The position numbers and the translations under genes are program-made. This document shows positions 1 through 8,112 of a DNA stretch of 35,523 bases, piece by piece. Below the pieces are notes generated by a model that was not told where the DNA came from, searched no databases, and was given only the letters and a program-made list of their open reading frames with translations. The stretch comes from Hyphomicrobiaceae bacterium (GTDB lineage Bacteria > Pseudomonadota > Alphaproteobacteria > Rhizobiales > Hyphomicrobiaceae), in NCBI GenBank assembly GCA_020442185.1, contig JAGRKS010000042.1, positions 1-35,523 on the forward strand. The letters are read 5' to 3'. Position 1 is the first letter of the stretch; each line of letters starts with the position of its first letter.

Positions 1-407
1 CGCCTGAGCGCCTGCGGCGCTGGAGGGCGGATCATTGCGGGCGCCCGCTGTGTGGCTGGAGTGCTGGAACCACTAAGGACAGCTGCATGACCAGCGCCAT
101 CCGGCCGGCTCACCGCAAGGGGAGTCGGATGGCGCCAGAAAGAAAAGCCCATCCGGCGGGTCCCCAGGGGCAAGCAGGTCCGTGCACGAGGGAGCACGTC
201 CGGTCGGTAACGGCAGCTTAACCACGTTTCAGGAAGGCTTCGCCCGCCAAAGCCTTCGTTGGTGGTCCTGCGGATAGCGTGAAGCGTCTGCGGATCGACC
301 AGGGAGGGCACCGTTGACGGGTGACGGTGCGACGCCTTCGGCCGCAGCGTTCCAGCGCCCGACGCACCGAGATACTCCCCTGGCGAAACCGACCGAAAGC
401 CGCTTTC
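1..407. other. Left-edge non-coding stretch with three hairpins
   Basis: I see no convincing protein gene here. The DNA contains three successive inverted repeats. The first is a perfect 10-bp stem (94-103 with 126-135). The second is a 5-bp stem (181-185 with 194-198). The third is an 8-bp stem (233-240 with 250-257) nested inside a 5-bp stem (221-225 with 262-266). It could be a structured RNA, the 3' end of a transcript entering from the left, or the leader of the TadG-like gene. I compared it by eye with RNase P RNA, SRP RNA, tmRNA and rRNA signatures and found no match. No T-run follows the last hairpin. Confidence 0.35.
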
Positions 408-974
408 ATGCTTGCACAATTTGCAACCGCAGTGCGAACCACACGACACCGGTTCGCGGCCGACGAACGCGGCAACATCATTCACATTTTCGCGCTGCTG
501 TTGGTGCCCATGATGGCGATCACCATCGGCGCACTCGACTATGGCCGAGCCAATGGTGTGCGCAATCGCCTGGAGGCCGCGCTCGACAGCGGCCTGAGCT
601 TCGCCGCGCAGCGACTGCCCAACGATCCGAGCGAGGCCGAAGCATCGTTCCATCGGGCGTTCAAGGTGAGCCTGCCGGAGACATTGCGAGACATTACCGC
701 CACCTTCCGGTTCGATGCCGAGTCTCGTCGTCTCGAGGCGACGGCCGCGACGAGCGTGCCCGTCCACATCATCGGCATGCTGGAAGGAAACCGCTTCGAC
801 ATCGCCGCCGCCGCCGCGCGAACATTGCCGCCACCCATTGCCGCGCTCGAGACGCCGGGCCAGCGTAGCGGTCCTGCGGCCCCTCGACAGCTCCTCCGCG
901 AGGTCTCAGGCGACATCGACCCCGCAGAGATTGAGCGCATGGTTCAAGAGATCATGCGCCGTATGGGTCGTTGA
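408..974 (+). CDS. TadE/TadG-like protein, pilus-assembly type membrane-anchored protein
   Basis: A 188-residue protein. Its N-terminus has the TadE/TadG layout: a basic stretch, the RGN motif near residue 22, one hydrophobic segment (about 25-43), then an Asp-rich amphipathic helix (DYGRANGVRNRLEAALDSG). Family members are Flp-pilus pseudopilins or cell-envelope proteins held by a single N-terminal helix. Here the remaining 140 residues form a soluble domain with a Pro/Ala-rich linker and a basic C-terminus, much shorter than full TadG, which carries a vWA domain. I chose the ATG at 408 because the hydrophobic segment follows closely. A GTG at 321 in the same frame, preceded by AGGGAGG, would add 29 Arg-rich residues. 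No other tad genes are nearby, so a role in piliation is inference. Confidence 0.7.
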   Translation: MLAQFATAVRTTRHRFAADERGNIIHIFALLLVPMMAITIGALDYGRANGVRNRLEAALDSGLSFAAQRLPNDPSEAEASFHRAFKVSLPETLRDITATFRFDAESRRLEATAATSVPVHIIGMLEGNRFDIAAAAARTLPPPIAALETPGQRSGPAAPRQLLREVSGDIDPAEIERMVQEIMRRMGR

Positions 975-1058
975 CGCCGGGTTAGGCATCGGCTCGTGGC
1001 ATTGCATCGGATCTGGCGACGCGCCCATCCCAGCGCTGTGCTTCCAGCGGCACGAGGC

Positions 1059-1133
1059 GCCAATGTCATGGCCAAGGTAACGGCCGATGTCATGGCGAGC
1101 ATCGTTGCCAGTGTCGGTACCGGTGCCCGTGTC
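1059..1133. repeat. Degenerate 9-mer repeat gccNNTGTC, four copies
   Basis: Four copies of gccNNtgtc begin at 1059, 1083, 1107 and 1125, spaced 24, 24 and 18 bases apart. They lie between the convergent ends of the TadG-like gene and the dihydrofolate reductase gene. They could be remnants of a small tandem duplication. No function is evident. Confidence 0.4.
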
Positions 1134-1143
1134 CTAGTCGCTG

Positions 1144-1548
1144 TCAGCTTCGGCCCGTTCCCACCAACCATTTGGGATCGAACCAGCGGTCCGCCGGACC
1201 ATCGTAGGGCAGTCGCGTGATGTCCCAATGCCTGATGAACGGCGCGTAGACGTCCCACACTGGCGGCCCACCGCCGACAAACACGCGCCGCCCCTTGTAG
1301 CGTGCCAGCACGTCCTCGGGGTTCTCGTGCGAACGAATGACATCGATCGTGCGATCGGCAAACGCCCAATCCGGCACGGCGCCAATTGTCTTCGGGCCGG
1401 CGATCAGCACATGGCCCTTGGTCTCGTAGAAGAAGCGTTCGACGTCGGTCCGGAACTCGGGGCGCGGATCGCCCTCCCATGGCAGTTCGCCGCCGAGGCC
1501 GAGTTGACCGCGCATGCCAATCGCGCACATGGACCGGACGTCGGGCAT
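1144..1548 (-). CDS. folA: Dihydrofolate reductase
   Basis: A 134-residue DHFR-fold protein, expected to reduce dihydrofolate to tetrahydrofolate with NADPH in the cytoplasm. Visible family features are the N-terminal strand and Met20-type loop (AIGMRGQLGLGGELPW), the Asp in the following helix (TDVERFF) that fits the catalytic acid, the NADPH-site segment VLIAGPKTIG, the VFVGGGPPVWD glycine motif and the late strand DITRLPYDG with its Thr. It is about 25 residues shorter than the usual 159-residue enzyme, with the loss at the C-terminus. The start at 1548 is preceded by AAAGGAG at good spacing, while an upstream in-frame ATG at 1569 lacks this. It lies 154 bp downstream of obgE on the same strand, where proB is more usual in this order. 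No thyA is seen in the window. Confidence 0.85.
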   Translation of the reverse strand: MPDVRSMCAIGMRGQLGLGGELPWEGDPRPEFRTDVERFFYETKGHVLIAGPKTIGAVPDWAFADRTIDVIRSHENPEDVLARYKGRRVFVGGGPPVWDVYAPFIRHWDITRLPYDGPADRWFDPKWLVGTGRS

Positions 1549-1702
1549 GTCATCTCCTTTGCATTTCAATTTCGCACGCCAGCCGGTCGGGAAGGCCTTA
1601 CGATCACGGCCGAAAGAGCTTCAACCAACGACACCGAGCGAGCCAGGACAGCTAAGCGCGCAACCGCCATATGGCGTCGCGGGGCGAGAGAAGCGCTTGT
1701 GG

Positions 1703-2803
<1,101 letters not shown>

Positions 2804-2841
2804 TCATCCGCGACACTCGCATTTCGGACATCTGCCCGATG

Positions 2842-3420
2842 TTACGCCGCCCCGAGCCGCCACCACGACGGCTGAGGCCGGCTCAGTTCATAGCGCACGA
2901 CCTCGACGTCGCGACGGCGCGCCTCGCACCACGTCCGCTCCACGCCCGTCGCGACGAAGCCGAGCTTGGCGATCACGCGCGCCGAAGCGGGGTTATCGGT
3001 CAGGTGCGCGCAGGTCACCGCGCGAAAACCACGGCGCCGGAAGCAATAGGCAACCATGGCAGCCGCGGCTTCCGTTGCGTAGCCGGCACCCCAGTAGGGT
3101 TTGCCGAGCCAATAGCCGATCTCGGCTGATCTCATTACGTCCGACGGCACGAAGCCGACAACGCCGATCAACTCGCCCTGACACTCGACGGCGCGCACGA
3201 ATTCGCGTTCGTCGAGACCATCGATCCACTGGTGTGCATCGTGCAAGGTATAGGGATAGGGCATCCGCGCCGTCATGGACGCGACGTCCCAATCTCCCGC
3301 AAGCTCGGCAATGCGGCCGGCGTCGTCTGCTCCAACGGGCCTGAGCCGCAACCGCTGCGTCGCGATGACGACGGACACCCCGGCCGGCTTCGATTTCCAG
3401 AAACGGGCGCTGGCCAACAT
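2842..3420 (-). CDS. GNAT family N-acetyltransferase (RimJ/RimL-like)
   Basis: A 192-residue protein of the acetyl-CoA-dependent GNAT superfamily, closest in look to the RimJ/RimL protein and ribosomal N-acetyltransferase group. The N-terminus reads TQRLRLRPVGADDAGRIAEL. The middle has EIGYWLGKPYWGAGYATEAAAAMV, where the GxGxA-type loop binds pyrophosphate of CoA. The C-terminal part has NPASARVIAKLGF. GAGGAG lies about 9 bases before the ATG at 3420. It sits between rpmA and obgE, its normal place in this order. A ribosomal or translation-factor substrate is therefore plausible but unproven. Confidence 0.88.
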   Translation of the reverse strand: MLASARFWKSKPAGVSVVIATQRLRLRPVGADDAGRIAELAGDWDVASMTARMPYPYTLHDAHQWIDGLDEREFVRAVECQGELIGVVGFVPSDVMRSAEIGYWLGKPYWGAGYATEAAAAMVAYCFRRRGFRAVTCAHLTDNPASARVIAKLGFVATGVERTWCEARRRDVEVVRYELSRPQPSWWRLGAA

Positions 3421-3441
3421 TGCGGCAGGCTCCTCAACACG

Positions 3442-3470
3442 AAAAGGGGGAGACGATTTCCGCCTCCCCC
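3442..3470 (-). terminator. Terminator-like hairpin after rpmA
   Basis: A 7-bp stem (GGGGGAG at 3446-3452 with CTCCCCC at 3464-3470), read on the minus strand, is followed at once by four T residues (complement of 3442-3445). It lies about 25 bases beyond the rpmA stop and just before the ribosome-binding site of the GNAT gene. It may attenuate read-through so that the ribosomal protein genes are expressed more than the GNAT gene and obgE. The T-tract is short. Confidence 0.6.
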
Positions 3471-3495
3471 TCGAGATACATGCGGATCGGTCCGC

Positions 3496-3768
3496 CTACT
3501 CGGCGGCTTCGACAGCCTGGGGACGAACCGAGACATAAGTGCGGCCGTTGCGCTTGGTGCGGAATTCGACCGCGCCTTCGATCTTGGCGAACAGCGTGTG
3601 GTCGGTGCCCATGCCAACGTTGTCACCAGGGTGCATCTTGGTGCCGCGCTGGCGGACGAGGATGTTGCCTGAAATAACGCGCTCTCCGCCGAAGCGTTTC
3701 ACGCCGAGGCGTTTGCTCTCGGAATCGCGGCCGTTCTTGGATGAACCGCCGGCTTTTTTCTGTGCCAT
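3496..3768 (-). CDS. rpmA: 50S ribosomal protein L27
   Basis: A 90-residue L27, located near the peptidyl-transferase centre of the 50S subunit. The flexible N-terminal arm [16 protein letters not shown] and the following [25 protein letters not shown] core are diagnostic. The tail is slightly extended and Ala/Glu-rich (QAVEAAE). The ATG at 3768 gives the standard start, with no N-terminal cleavage motif of the firmicute type. It follows rplU by 37 bp, so the two are probably cotranscribed from the promoter near 4303-4331. Confidence 0.98.
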   Translation of the reverse strand: MAQKKAGGSSKNGRDSESKRLGVKRFGGERVISGNILVRQRGTKMHPGDNVGMGTDHTLFAKIEGAVEFRTKRNGRTYVSVRPQAVEAAE

Positions 3769-3805
3769 GGATCAGGTCCTTCTATCTGGTCCCGTACGAC
3801 CGCCC

Positions 3806-4120
3806 TCAGGCGCCGACGATGGAGAGGATGCGGACCTTCGTCAGGTCCTGGCGATGGCCGCGCTTGCGGCGCGAATTCTTGCGGCGGCGCTTCTTGAAGG
3901 CGATGACCTTCGGGCCGCGGGTCTGCTCGACCAGCTCGGCCGTGACCTTGGCGCCAGAGAGGATCGGCGCGCCGACCTTCACGCTGTCGCCTTCGCCGAC
4001 CATCAACACGTCGGTGAATTCGAGGTTGGCGCCGGCGTCTCCCTCGAGACGCTCGATCGAGATGATATCGTCCTTGGCGACACGGTATTGCTTGCCGCCT
4101 GTCCTGATGACAGCGTACAT
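3806..4120 (-). CDS. rplU: 50S ribosomal protein L21
   Basis: A 104-residue L21, a 23S rRNA-binding protein. The start MYAVIRTGGKQYRVAKDD, the segment VLMVGEGDSVKVGAPIL and the basic tail KVIAFKKRRRKNSRRKRGHRQ are textbook. The frame stays open upstream to 4249, but the conserved MYAVI start at 4120 is clearly the real one, with AAGGGCAAGAG upstream. It is the first gene of the rplU-rpmA unit. Confidence 0.98.
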   Translation of the reverse strand: MYAVIRTGGKQYRVAKDDIISIERLEGDAGANLEFTDVLMVGEGDSVKVGAPILSGAKVTAELVEQTRGPKVIAFKKRRRKNSRRKRGHRQDLTKVRILSIVGA

Positions 4121-4567
4121 GGCTCTTGCCCTTCTGTTTCCGCGCCCTGTGGCGCTCCGCTCTAGCGACGGGCCACGGCATCGATACCGCGGGACGTCGG
4201 CAATTCGCGGAGACTTCAGCGCCTTCGTCGATCGCGAGATCGCAGGCAAGCCTCGGACAGCGCATTAAGCGCGACCGGCGGGTGGCCGGACACGTTGCCC
4301 GCTTTATGTTCGCTGTCCGCCTCCTTGTCAATCGCCGCCGGCAGCCAGTTGGCGGCTTTCCGGCCCGTGGGACCCATATTTGGGGGGCCGCACCGCCGTC
4401 GCAGGTATGAAGTCGCGGCATACGCGGGCAAATTTTAAGCCCGTCGCCGGACAATGGGCCGCTCCGGTGGGCGAAGCCGGCCTTGAGATCTGGCGGATCG
4501 ACGCCACTCTCAATCTGAGCCGACCCATCCTTCGGGCGATACCGTCATTCGGAACCTTCGAGGCGAC
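4121..4567. other. Divergent intergenic region between rplU and the Ntn-hydrolase gene
   Basis: This stretch of about 450 bp separates the divergently transcribed rplU (-) and the Ntn-hydrolase gene (+). It holds the rplU promoter described separately. An open frame on the minus strand (4216-4431) and others here have no recognisable content. I see no clear promoter for the rightward gene and no riboswitch or leader structure that I can name. Confidence 0.5.
4303..4331 (-). promoter_or_regulatory. Sigma70-type promoter of rplU-rpmA
   Basis: On the minus strand TTGACA (complement of 4326-4331) is followed after exactly 17 bases by CATAAA (complement of 4303-4308). The -35 is a perfect consensus and the -10 matches four of six positions. 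It lies about 180 bases before the rplU start, leaving a long untranslated leader. Assignment to rplU follows from orientation and absence of any other minus-strand gene in between. Confidence 0.6.
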
Positions 4568-5575
4568 ATGTTGCCGATCAAACCAGCCGATCTGGGCGCC
4601 GAGCCCACAATCCCGCTCATCGACGTCGGACCGAACTTCGCGATCGAGACGCTCGAGCGCGACATGGCGCGCGCCCAGATGCTGCTCGATTCCGCCACTC
4701 ACGGCGTGCCGCCGCGCGCCCTGGTGACGCTCGACAACATCTCGCGGCGATGGCTCGCCAAGTGGGACAACGCCCATCTCGCAGAAATCGATCGCGTCGC
4801 CGAACTGCTCGATCGGCCCGGCGCCTACTTCCTGTCCGTGAACTACGAGTGGGGTTGCACATGCCGGGTGGCGGCCTCGCCCGACGGACGGTCGGCGCGG
4901 CTGGTGCGTGTGCTCGACTGGCGCACGCCGGGCCTCGGTCGCTACGTGATGGCGGCTCGTGTCGCCGCTGCCGCCGGCCCGTTCGTGACGCTGACTTGGC
5001 CCGGCTACACCGGCGTCTTGCAGGGTGTCGCCCGCGGACGCTTTTCCGCCGCGCTCAATCAAGCTCCGATGCGCAAGGCGATCGGCTACTATTATCTCGA
5101 CTGGGCAGCAAACCGCCGGCGCGTTTGGTCGATGCCGCACGACACGCCCTCGCACGTCCTGCGCCTCGCGTTCGAACAGGCTCGGGACTATGCGCAAGCC
5201 AAGCGCATGCTGACCGAAACGCCGGTAAGCTCGCCCGCCATTTTCTCACTCGCCGGCATCGAGCCCCAGCAGACATGCGTCATCGAACGGCGCGAATCCG
5301 AAGCGCGCATCCACGAAGGCGCGCAGATCGCCGCCAATCACTGGCAGTCATTCGGATGGCAGGGACATGCCCGCGGCGAAGACAGCGCCGGCCGTGCGTG
5401 CCGGATGGCAGCGGTCGGGACGGCCTTCGATCCGACCTTCGCATGGTTGAAGCCGCCAATCCTCAACGACCGCACGCGCCTCGTCATGATCGCTGACGCG
5501 CAGAGCGGCGCGTTCATCGCACGCGGCTACGAGACAGCGAAGGCCGCCACGGAAACGCTCGTCGTCGCGAGTTGA
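4568..5575 (+). CDS. Ntn-hydrolase superfamily protein (acid ceramidase/NAAA-like)
   Basis: A 335-residue protein that I read as a member of the linear-amide C-N hydrolase group of Ntn hydrolases (acid ceramidase, N-acylethanolamine amidase, penicillin-type acyltransferases). Support is the segment WGCTCRVA (Cys97 and Cys99), where Cys97 fits the N-terminal nucleophile exposed by self-cleavage. RVLDWR near 113-118 matches the conserved R-x-LD motif, and LTWPGYTGVLQGVARGRFSAALNQ near 140-165 matches the oxyanion-region block. In this family the precursor is cut just before the Cys. Here about 96 residues precede it. I see no signal peptide, so a cytoplasmic place is likely. GAGGCGAC precedes the ATG. 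Substrate is unknown; a fatty-acid amide is a guess from the family. Confidence 0.65.
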   Translation: MLPIKPADLGAEPTIPLIDVGPNFAIETLERDMARAQMLLDSATHGVPPRALVTLDNISRRWLAKWDNAHLAEIDRVAELLDRPGAYFLSVNYEWGCTCRVAASPDGRSARLVRVLDWRTPGLGRYVMAARVAAAAGPFVTLTWPGYTGVLQGVARGRFSAALNQAPMRKAIGYYYLDWAANRRRVWSMPHDTPSHVLRLAFEQARDYAQAKRMLTETPVSSPAIFSLAGIEPQQTCVIERRESEARIHEGAQIAANHWQSFGWQGHARGEDSAGRACRMAAVGTAFDPTFAWLKPPILNDRTRLVMIADAQSGAFIARGYETAKAATETLVVAS

Positions 5576-5895
5576 GCGGCTCCGACTTGATCTCCGTCAA
5601 CGTCGCCCGCGACGGGCCGTCGCAGAGCGCCAACGACGCAGTGCCTCATGTTGCCGGAGTGTCTTCGCGACGGCTCTGCGCAAGATGCTGAAATGCGGGA
5701 GAGAAGCGGCGCCATGGCGCATATTCCGATGCGCGTTCCCCAATAAAATGGAATGATTCCAATGAATAATCTTTGTGACGTCATTCTTGACAGTCGCTGT
5801 CAGAGTAGTCTTCATATCGGCCTGGACACCACGCGGTGTCTCTAACCGAAGCGATATCCTTGTCGGGGCCTTGAACCCCGGTGTTGGAGGACACA
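5576..5895. other. Regulatory region and leader of the ferric-binding protein gene
   Basis: No gene is visible in these 320 bp. The right half is rich in symmetry. It contains TGGAATGATTCCA (5749-5761), TGACGTCA (5776-5783), TGACAGTCGCTGTCA (5788-5802) overlapping a TTGACA at 5787-5792, a GACACC-ACGC-GGTGTC hairpin (5825-5840) and a CGGGG/CCCCG hairpin (5864-5880) just before the ribosome-binding site. The first three look like operator sites and the last two like leader-RNA hairpins. Confidence 0.5.
5788..5802. promoter_or_regulatory. Palindromic operator matching the RirA iron-responsive (IRO) pattern
   Basis: TGACAGTCGCTGTCA is a perfect 6-3-6 inverted repeat and fits TGA-N9-TCA, the core of the iron-responsive operator bound by RirA in Rhizobiales. 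It overlaps a TTGACA hexamer (5787-5792), so a bound repressor could block RNA polymerase. It lies 94 bases before a ferric-iron binding protein gene, which is a typical RirA target. The link to RirA is inference from the pattern and target. Confidence 0.5.
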
Positions 5896-6960
5896 ATGAC
5901 ATCACCAAGGGCGCTCTCGCGCCGCACATTCGCCTGTACTCTCGCCCTCGCGACAGCCGCCGTTTCATCGGGGCTCGCCGCCCCGGTCGCCACCGCCGCC
6001 GAAGCCGTCAACATCTATTCCTATCGTGAGCCCGGCCTCATCAAGCCGCTCACCGACGCCTTCACAAAGGCAACCGGCATCGCGACCAACATCATTTACG
6101 CCAAGGATGGGCTGACCCAGCGCATCAAGGCGGAGGGCCAGAACAGCCCCGTCGACGTGCTGCTGACGGTCGACATCGGCCGGCTATCAGAAGCCAAAGA
6201 CGCCGGCATCGCACAGCCAGCCGTGACCGACTCCATCAAGGCCGACATCCCGGCCGAATACCGCGATCCCGACGGCGACTGGGTCGGGCTCTCCAAGCGC
6301 GCTCGCGTCGTCTATGCCTCGAAGGACCGCGTCAAGCAGTCCGACATCACTTATGCCGAACTCGCCGACCCCAAGTGGAAGGGCAAGATCTGCATGCGCT
6401 CCGGACAGCACACCTACAATATCGGCCTACTGGCTTCGATCATCGCGCACGATGGCGAGAAGGCCGCCGAAAAGTGGGCTGAAGGCGTCAAGAACAACCT
6501 GGCACGCAAGCCAGCTGGCGGCGACCGCGATCAGGTCAAGGCGATCTACGCCGGCGAATGCGACATCGCCATCGGCAACACCTATTACATGGCTGCCATG
6601 CAGACGAGTTCGAAGCCCGAGCAGCAGGAATGGGCGAAGTCGGTCAAGCTACTGTTCCCCGATGCCAGCGGCCGCGGCACACACGTCAACCTCTCGGGCG
6701 CCGTGCTGGCCAAGCACGCTCCGAACAAGGCTGCCGGCATCAAGCTGATCGAGTTCCTCGCATCCAAGCAGGGCCAGGAGATCTATGCCGAAATCGTCGA
6801 CGAGTATCCGCTGAAGAGCGACGTCAAGATTTCCGATCGCGTCAACAGCTGGGGCACGCTCAAGTCCGACACACTGCCGCTGATCGAGATTGCAAAGAAC
6901 CGCAAGAAGGCATCGGAAATCATGGACAAGGTCGGCTTCGACCAGGGTCCTGGCGCCTGA
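5896..6960 (+). CDS. Fe(3+) ABC transporter substrate-binding protein, Tat-exported (FbpA/FutA-like)
   Basis: A 354-residue periplasmic ferric-iron binding protein of the FbpA/AfuA/FutA group (type 2 periplasmic binding fold). The N-terminus has SRRTFA (residues 8-13), a hydrophobic stretch and a likely cut near residue 35, a twin-arginine signal, suggesting export in folded form. The mature part opens AVNIYSYREPGLIKPL, and the paired tyrosines of NTYYMAAM (about 230-231) fit the iron-coordinating pair. NLSGAVLAKHAPNK and SKQGQEIYAE are also typical. The ATG at 5896 has GGAGG five bases upstream. No permease or ATPase gene adjoins it, and a strong terminator follows, so it looks monocistronic. 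Confidence 0.92.
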   Translation: MTSPRALSRRTFACTLALATAAVSSGLAAPVATAAEAVNIYSYREPGLIKPLTDAFTKATGIATNIIYAKDGLTQRIKAEGQNSPVDVLLTVDIGRLSEAKDAGIAQPAVTDSIKADIPAEYRDPDGDWVGLSKRARVVYASKDRVKQSDITYAELADPKWKGKICMRSGQHTYNIGLLASIIAHDGEKAAEKWAEGVKNNLARKPAGGDRDQVKAIYAGECDIAIGNTYYMAAMQTSSKPEQQEWAKSVKLLFPDASGRGTHVNLSGAVLAKHAPNKAAGIKLIEFLASKQGQEIYAEIVDEYPLKSDVKISDRVNSWGTLKSDTLPLIEIAKNRKKASEIMDKVGFDQGPGA

Positions 6961-7012
6961 TACCAATTGCAGCACGGGTGACGTGATCCGAACCCGACCT
7001 GATCGTCGATCG

Positions 7013-7044
7013 CGAGCCGGCCCTTGGCCGGCTCGTATTTTTTT
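7013..7044 (+). terminator. Rho-independent terminator of the ferric-binding protein gene
   Basis: A perfect 10-bp GC-rich stem (7013-7022 with 7026-7035) with a 3-base loop is followed after two bases by seven T residues (7038-7044). It starts 52 bases after the stop codon of the binding protein gene. This is the best intrinsic terminator in the window. Confidence 0.93.
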
Positions 7045-7155
7045 GCGCGGCGCCGATCGTACGCCGCGCCGGGCATGCGCTATAACGTTTCGCCGAATGT
7101 GGACTGCGACGCCACTGTTCGGACGCGGCGCAAAAATCGGCAAGGAACAACGCCC

Positions 7156-8004
7156 ATGAAGCTCGTACGATTTGGTGAAGCTGGCGCCGAGAAGCCCGGA
7201 TTGATCGATGCCGCGGGCCGCATCCGCGATCTTTCCGCGCACGTTCCCGACATCGACCGGCGCAGCCTGGACCCTGCGACACTCGCGAGGCTCGCGACCA
7301 TCGATCCCGCATCGCTGCCGGAGGTCGGTGACGGCGTTCGCCTCGGCGCACCCGTCGGCGACGTCCGCAACTTCATCGCCATCGGCCTCAACTATGCCGA
7401 CCATGCCGCCGAAGCGGGTTTGCGGATTCCGCGCGAGCCGGTGATCTTCAACAAGATCGGCAACTGCATCGTCGGCCCTAACGACGACATCATGATGCCG
7501 AGGGATGCGCAGAAACTCGACTGGGAAGTCGAGATCGCATTCGTCGTCTCGAAACGCGCACGCTATGTCGCGGAAGCCGATGCCGCCGCGCACATCGCCG
7601 GTTATCTCGTCTGCAACGACGTCTCGGAGCGCCACTTCCAGACCGAACGCTCCGGCCAATGGGTGAAGGGCAAGTGCTGTGAAACGTTTGGGCCACTCGG
7701 GCCGTGGCTGGTGACGGCCGACGAGGTCGGCGACATCGACAACCTCGGAATGTGGCTCGACGTCAACGGCGAGCGTCGCCAGACCGGCAACACGCAGACG
7801 ATGATCTTCAAGATCCCCTACATCCTGTCCTACGTGACGCAGTTCATGGTGCTCGAGCCGGGCGACGTCATCACCACCGGCACGCCGCCGGGTGTCGCGC
7901 TTGGGATGAAGGAGCCGGCATGGCTGCAGGTCGGAGACGAAATCCGCCTCGGCATCGACAAGCTCGGCGAGCAGCACCAGAAGGTCGTCGCATTCAAGTT
8001 GTGA
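7156..8004 (+). CDS. Fumarylacetoacetate hydrolase (FAH) family protein
   Basis: A 282-residue FAH-superfamily enzyme. These proteins cleave C-C or C-N bonds of beta-diketo or related acids with a divalent metal. Signature blocks are FIAIGLNYADHAAEAGLRIPREPVIF, then DWEVEIAFVV (metal-binding Glu pair) and CNDVSERHFQ (metal-binding Asp), and near the end GDVITTGTPPGV. The short N-terminal domain (about 65 residues) and overall length resemble 2,4-diketo-3-deoxy-sugar-acid hydrolases and ureidoglycolate-lyase-type members, but substrate cannot be read from sequence. The start at 7156 follows AAGGAAC. A longer open frame upstream of it overlaps the preceding terminator and is not coding. No catabolic neighbours are present to point to a pathway. 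Confidence 0.92.
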   Translation: MKLVRFGEAGAEKPGLIDAAGRIRDLSAHVPDIDRRSLDPATLARLATIDPASLPEVGDGVRLGAPVGDVRNFIAIGLNYADHAAEAGLRIPREPVIFNKIGNCIVGPNDDIMMPRDAQKLDWEVEIAFVVSKRARYVAEADAAAHIAGYLVCNDVSERHFQTERSGQWVKGKCCETFGPLGPWLVTADEVGDIDNLGMWLDVNGERRQTGNTQTMIFKIPYILSYVTQFMVLEPGDVITTGTPPGVALGMKEPAWLQVGDEIRLGIDKLGEQHQKVVAFKL

Positions 8005-8030
8005 GCGAGGGCGCGGCGAAGCCAACGGGA

Positions 8031-8054
8031 TGGCACATGCAATCGCATATGCCA
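8031..8054. other. Inverted repeat between convergent genes
   Basis: TGGCACATGC (8031-8040) and GCATATGCCA (8045-8054) form a 10-bp stem with one mismatch and a 4-base loop. It lies between the stop codons of the FAH-family gene (8004) and the vWA gene (8113). It may act as a two-way transcription end, although no T-run follows on either strand. Confidence 0.4.
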
Positions 8055-8112
8055 CCCTGCACGCCAGCTTATCCGCACCAGCTTACCCGCGCCGGCCCGC
8101 TCATGAAGCGGA

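Noticed and set aside
217..224. TTAACCAC-like half-site resembling a CtrA binding site upstream of the TadG-like gene
   Set aside because: Only a single imperfect half-site, which occurs often by chance.
94..266. Assignment of the left-edge hairpins to 6S RNA, RNase P RNA or SRP RNA
   Set aside because: The conserved sequence elements of RNase P RNA and SRP RNA are absent, and I could not match 6S RNA with confidence.
314..868. 184-residue plus-strand open frame overlapping the TadG-like gene
   Set aside because: Very Arg/His-rich and lacks any motif, while the other frame has a clear TadE/TadG N-terminus.
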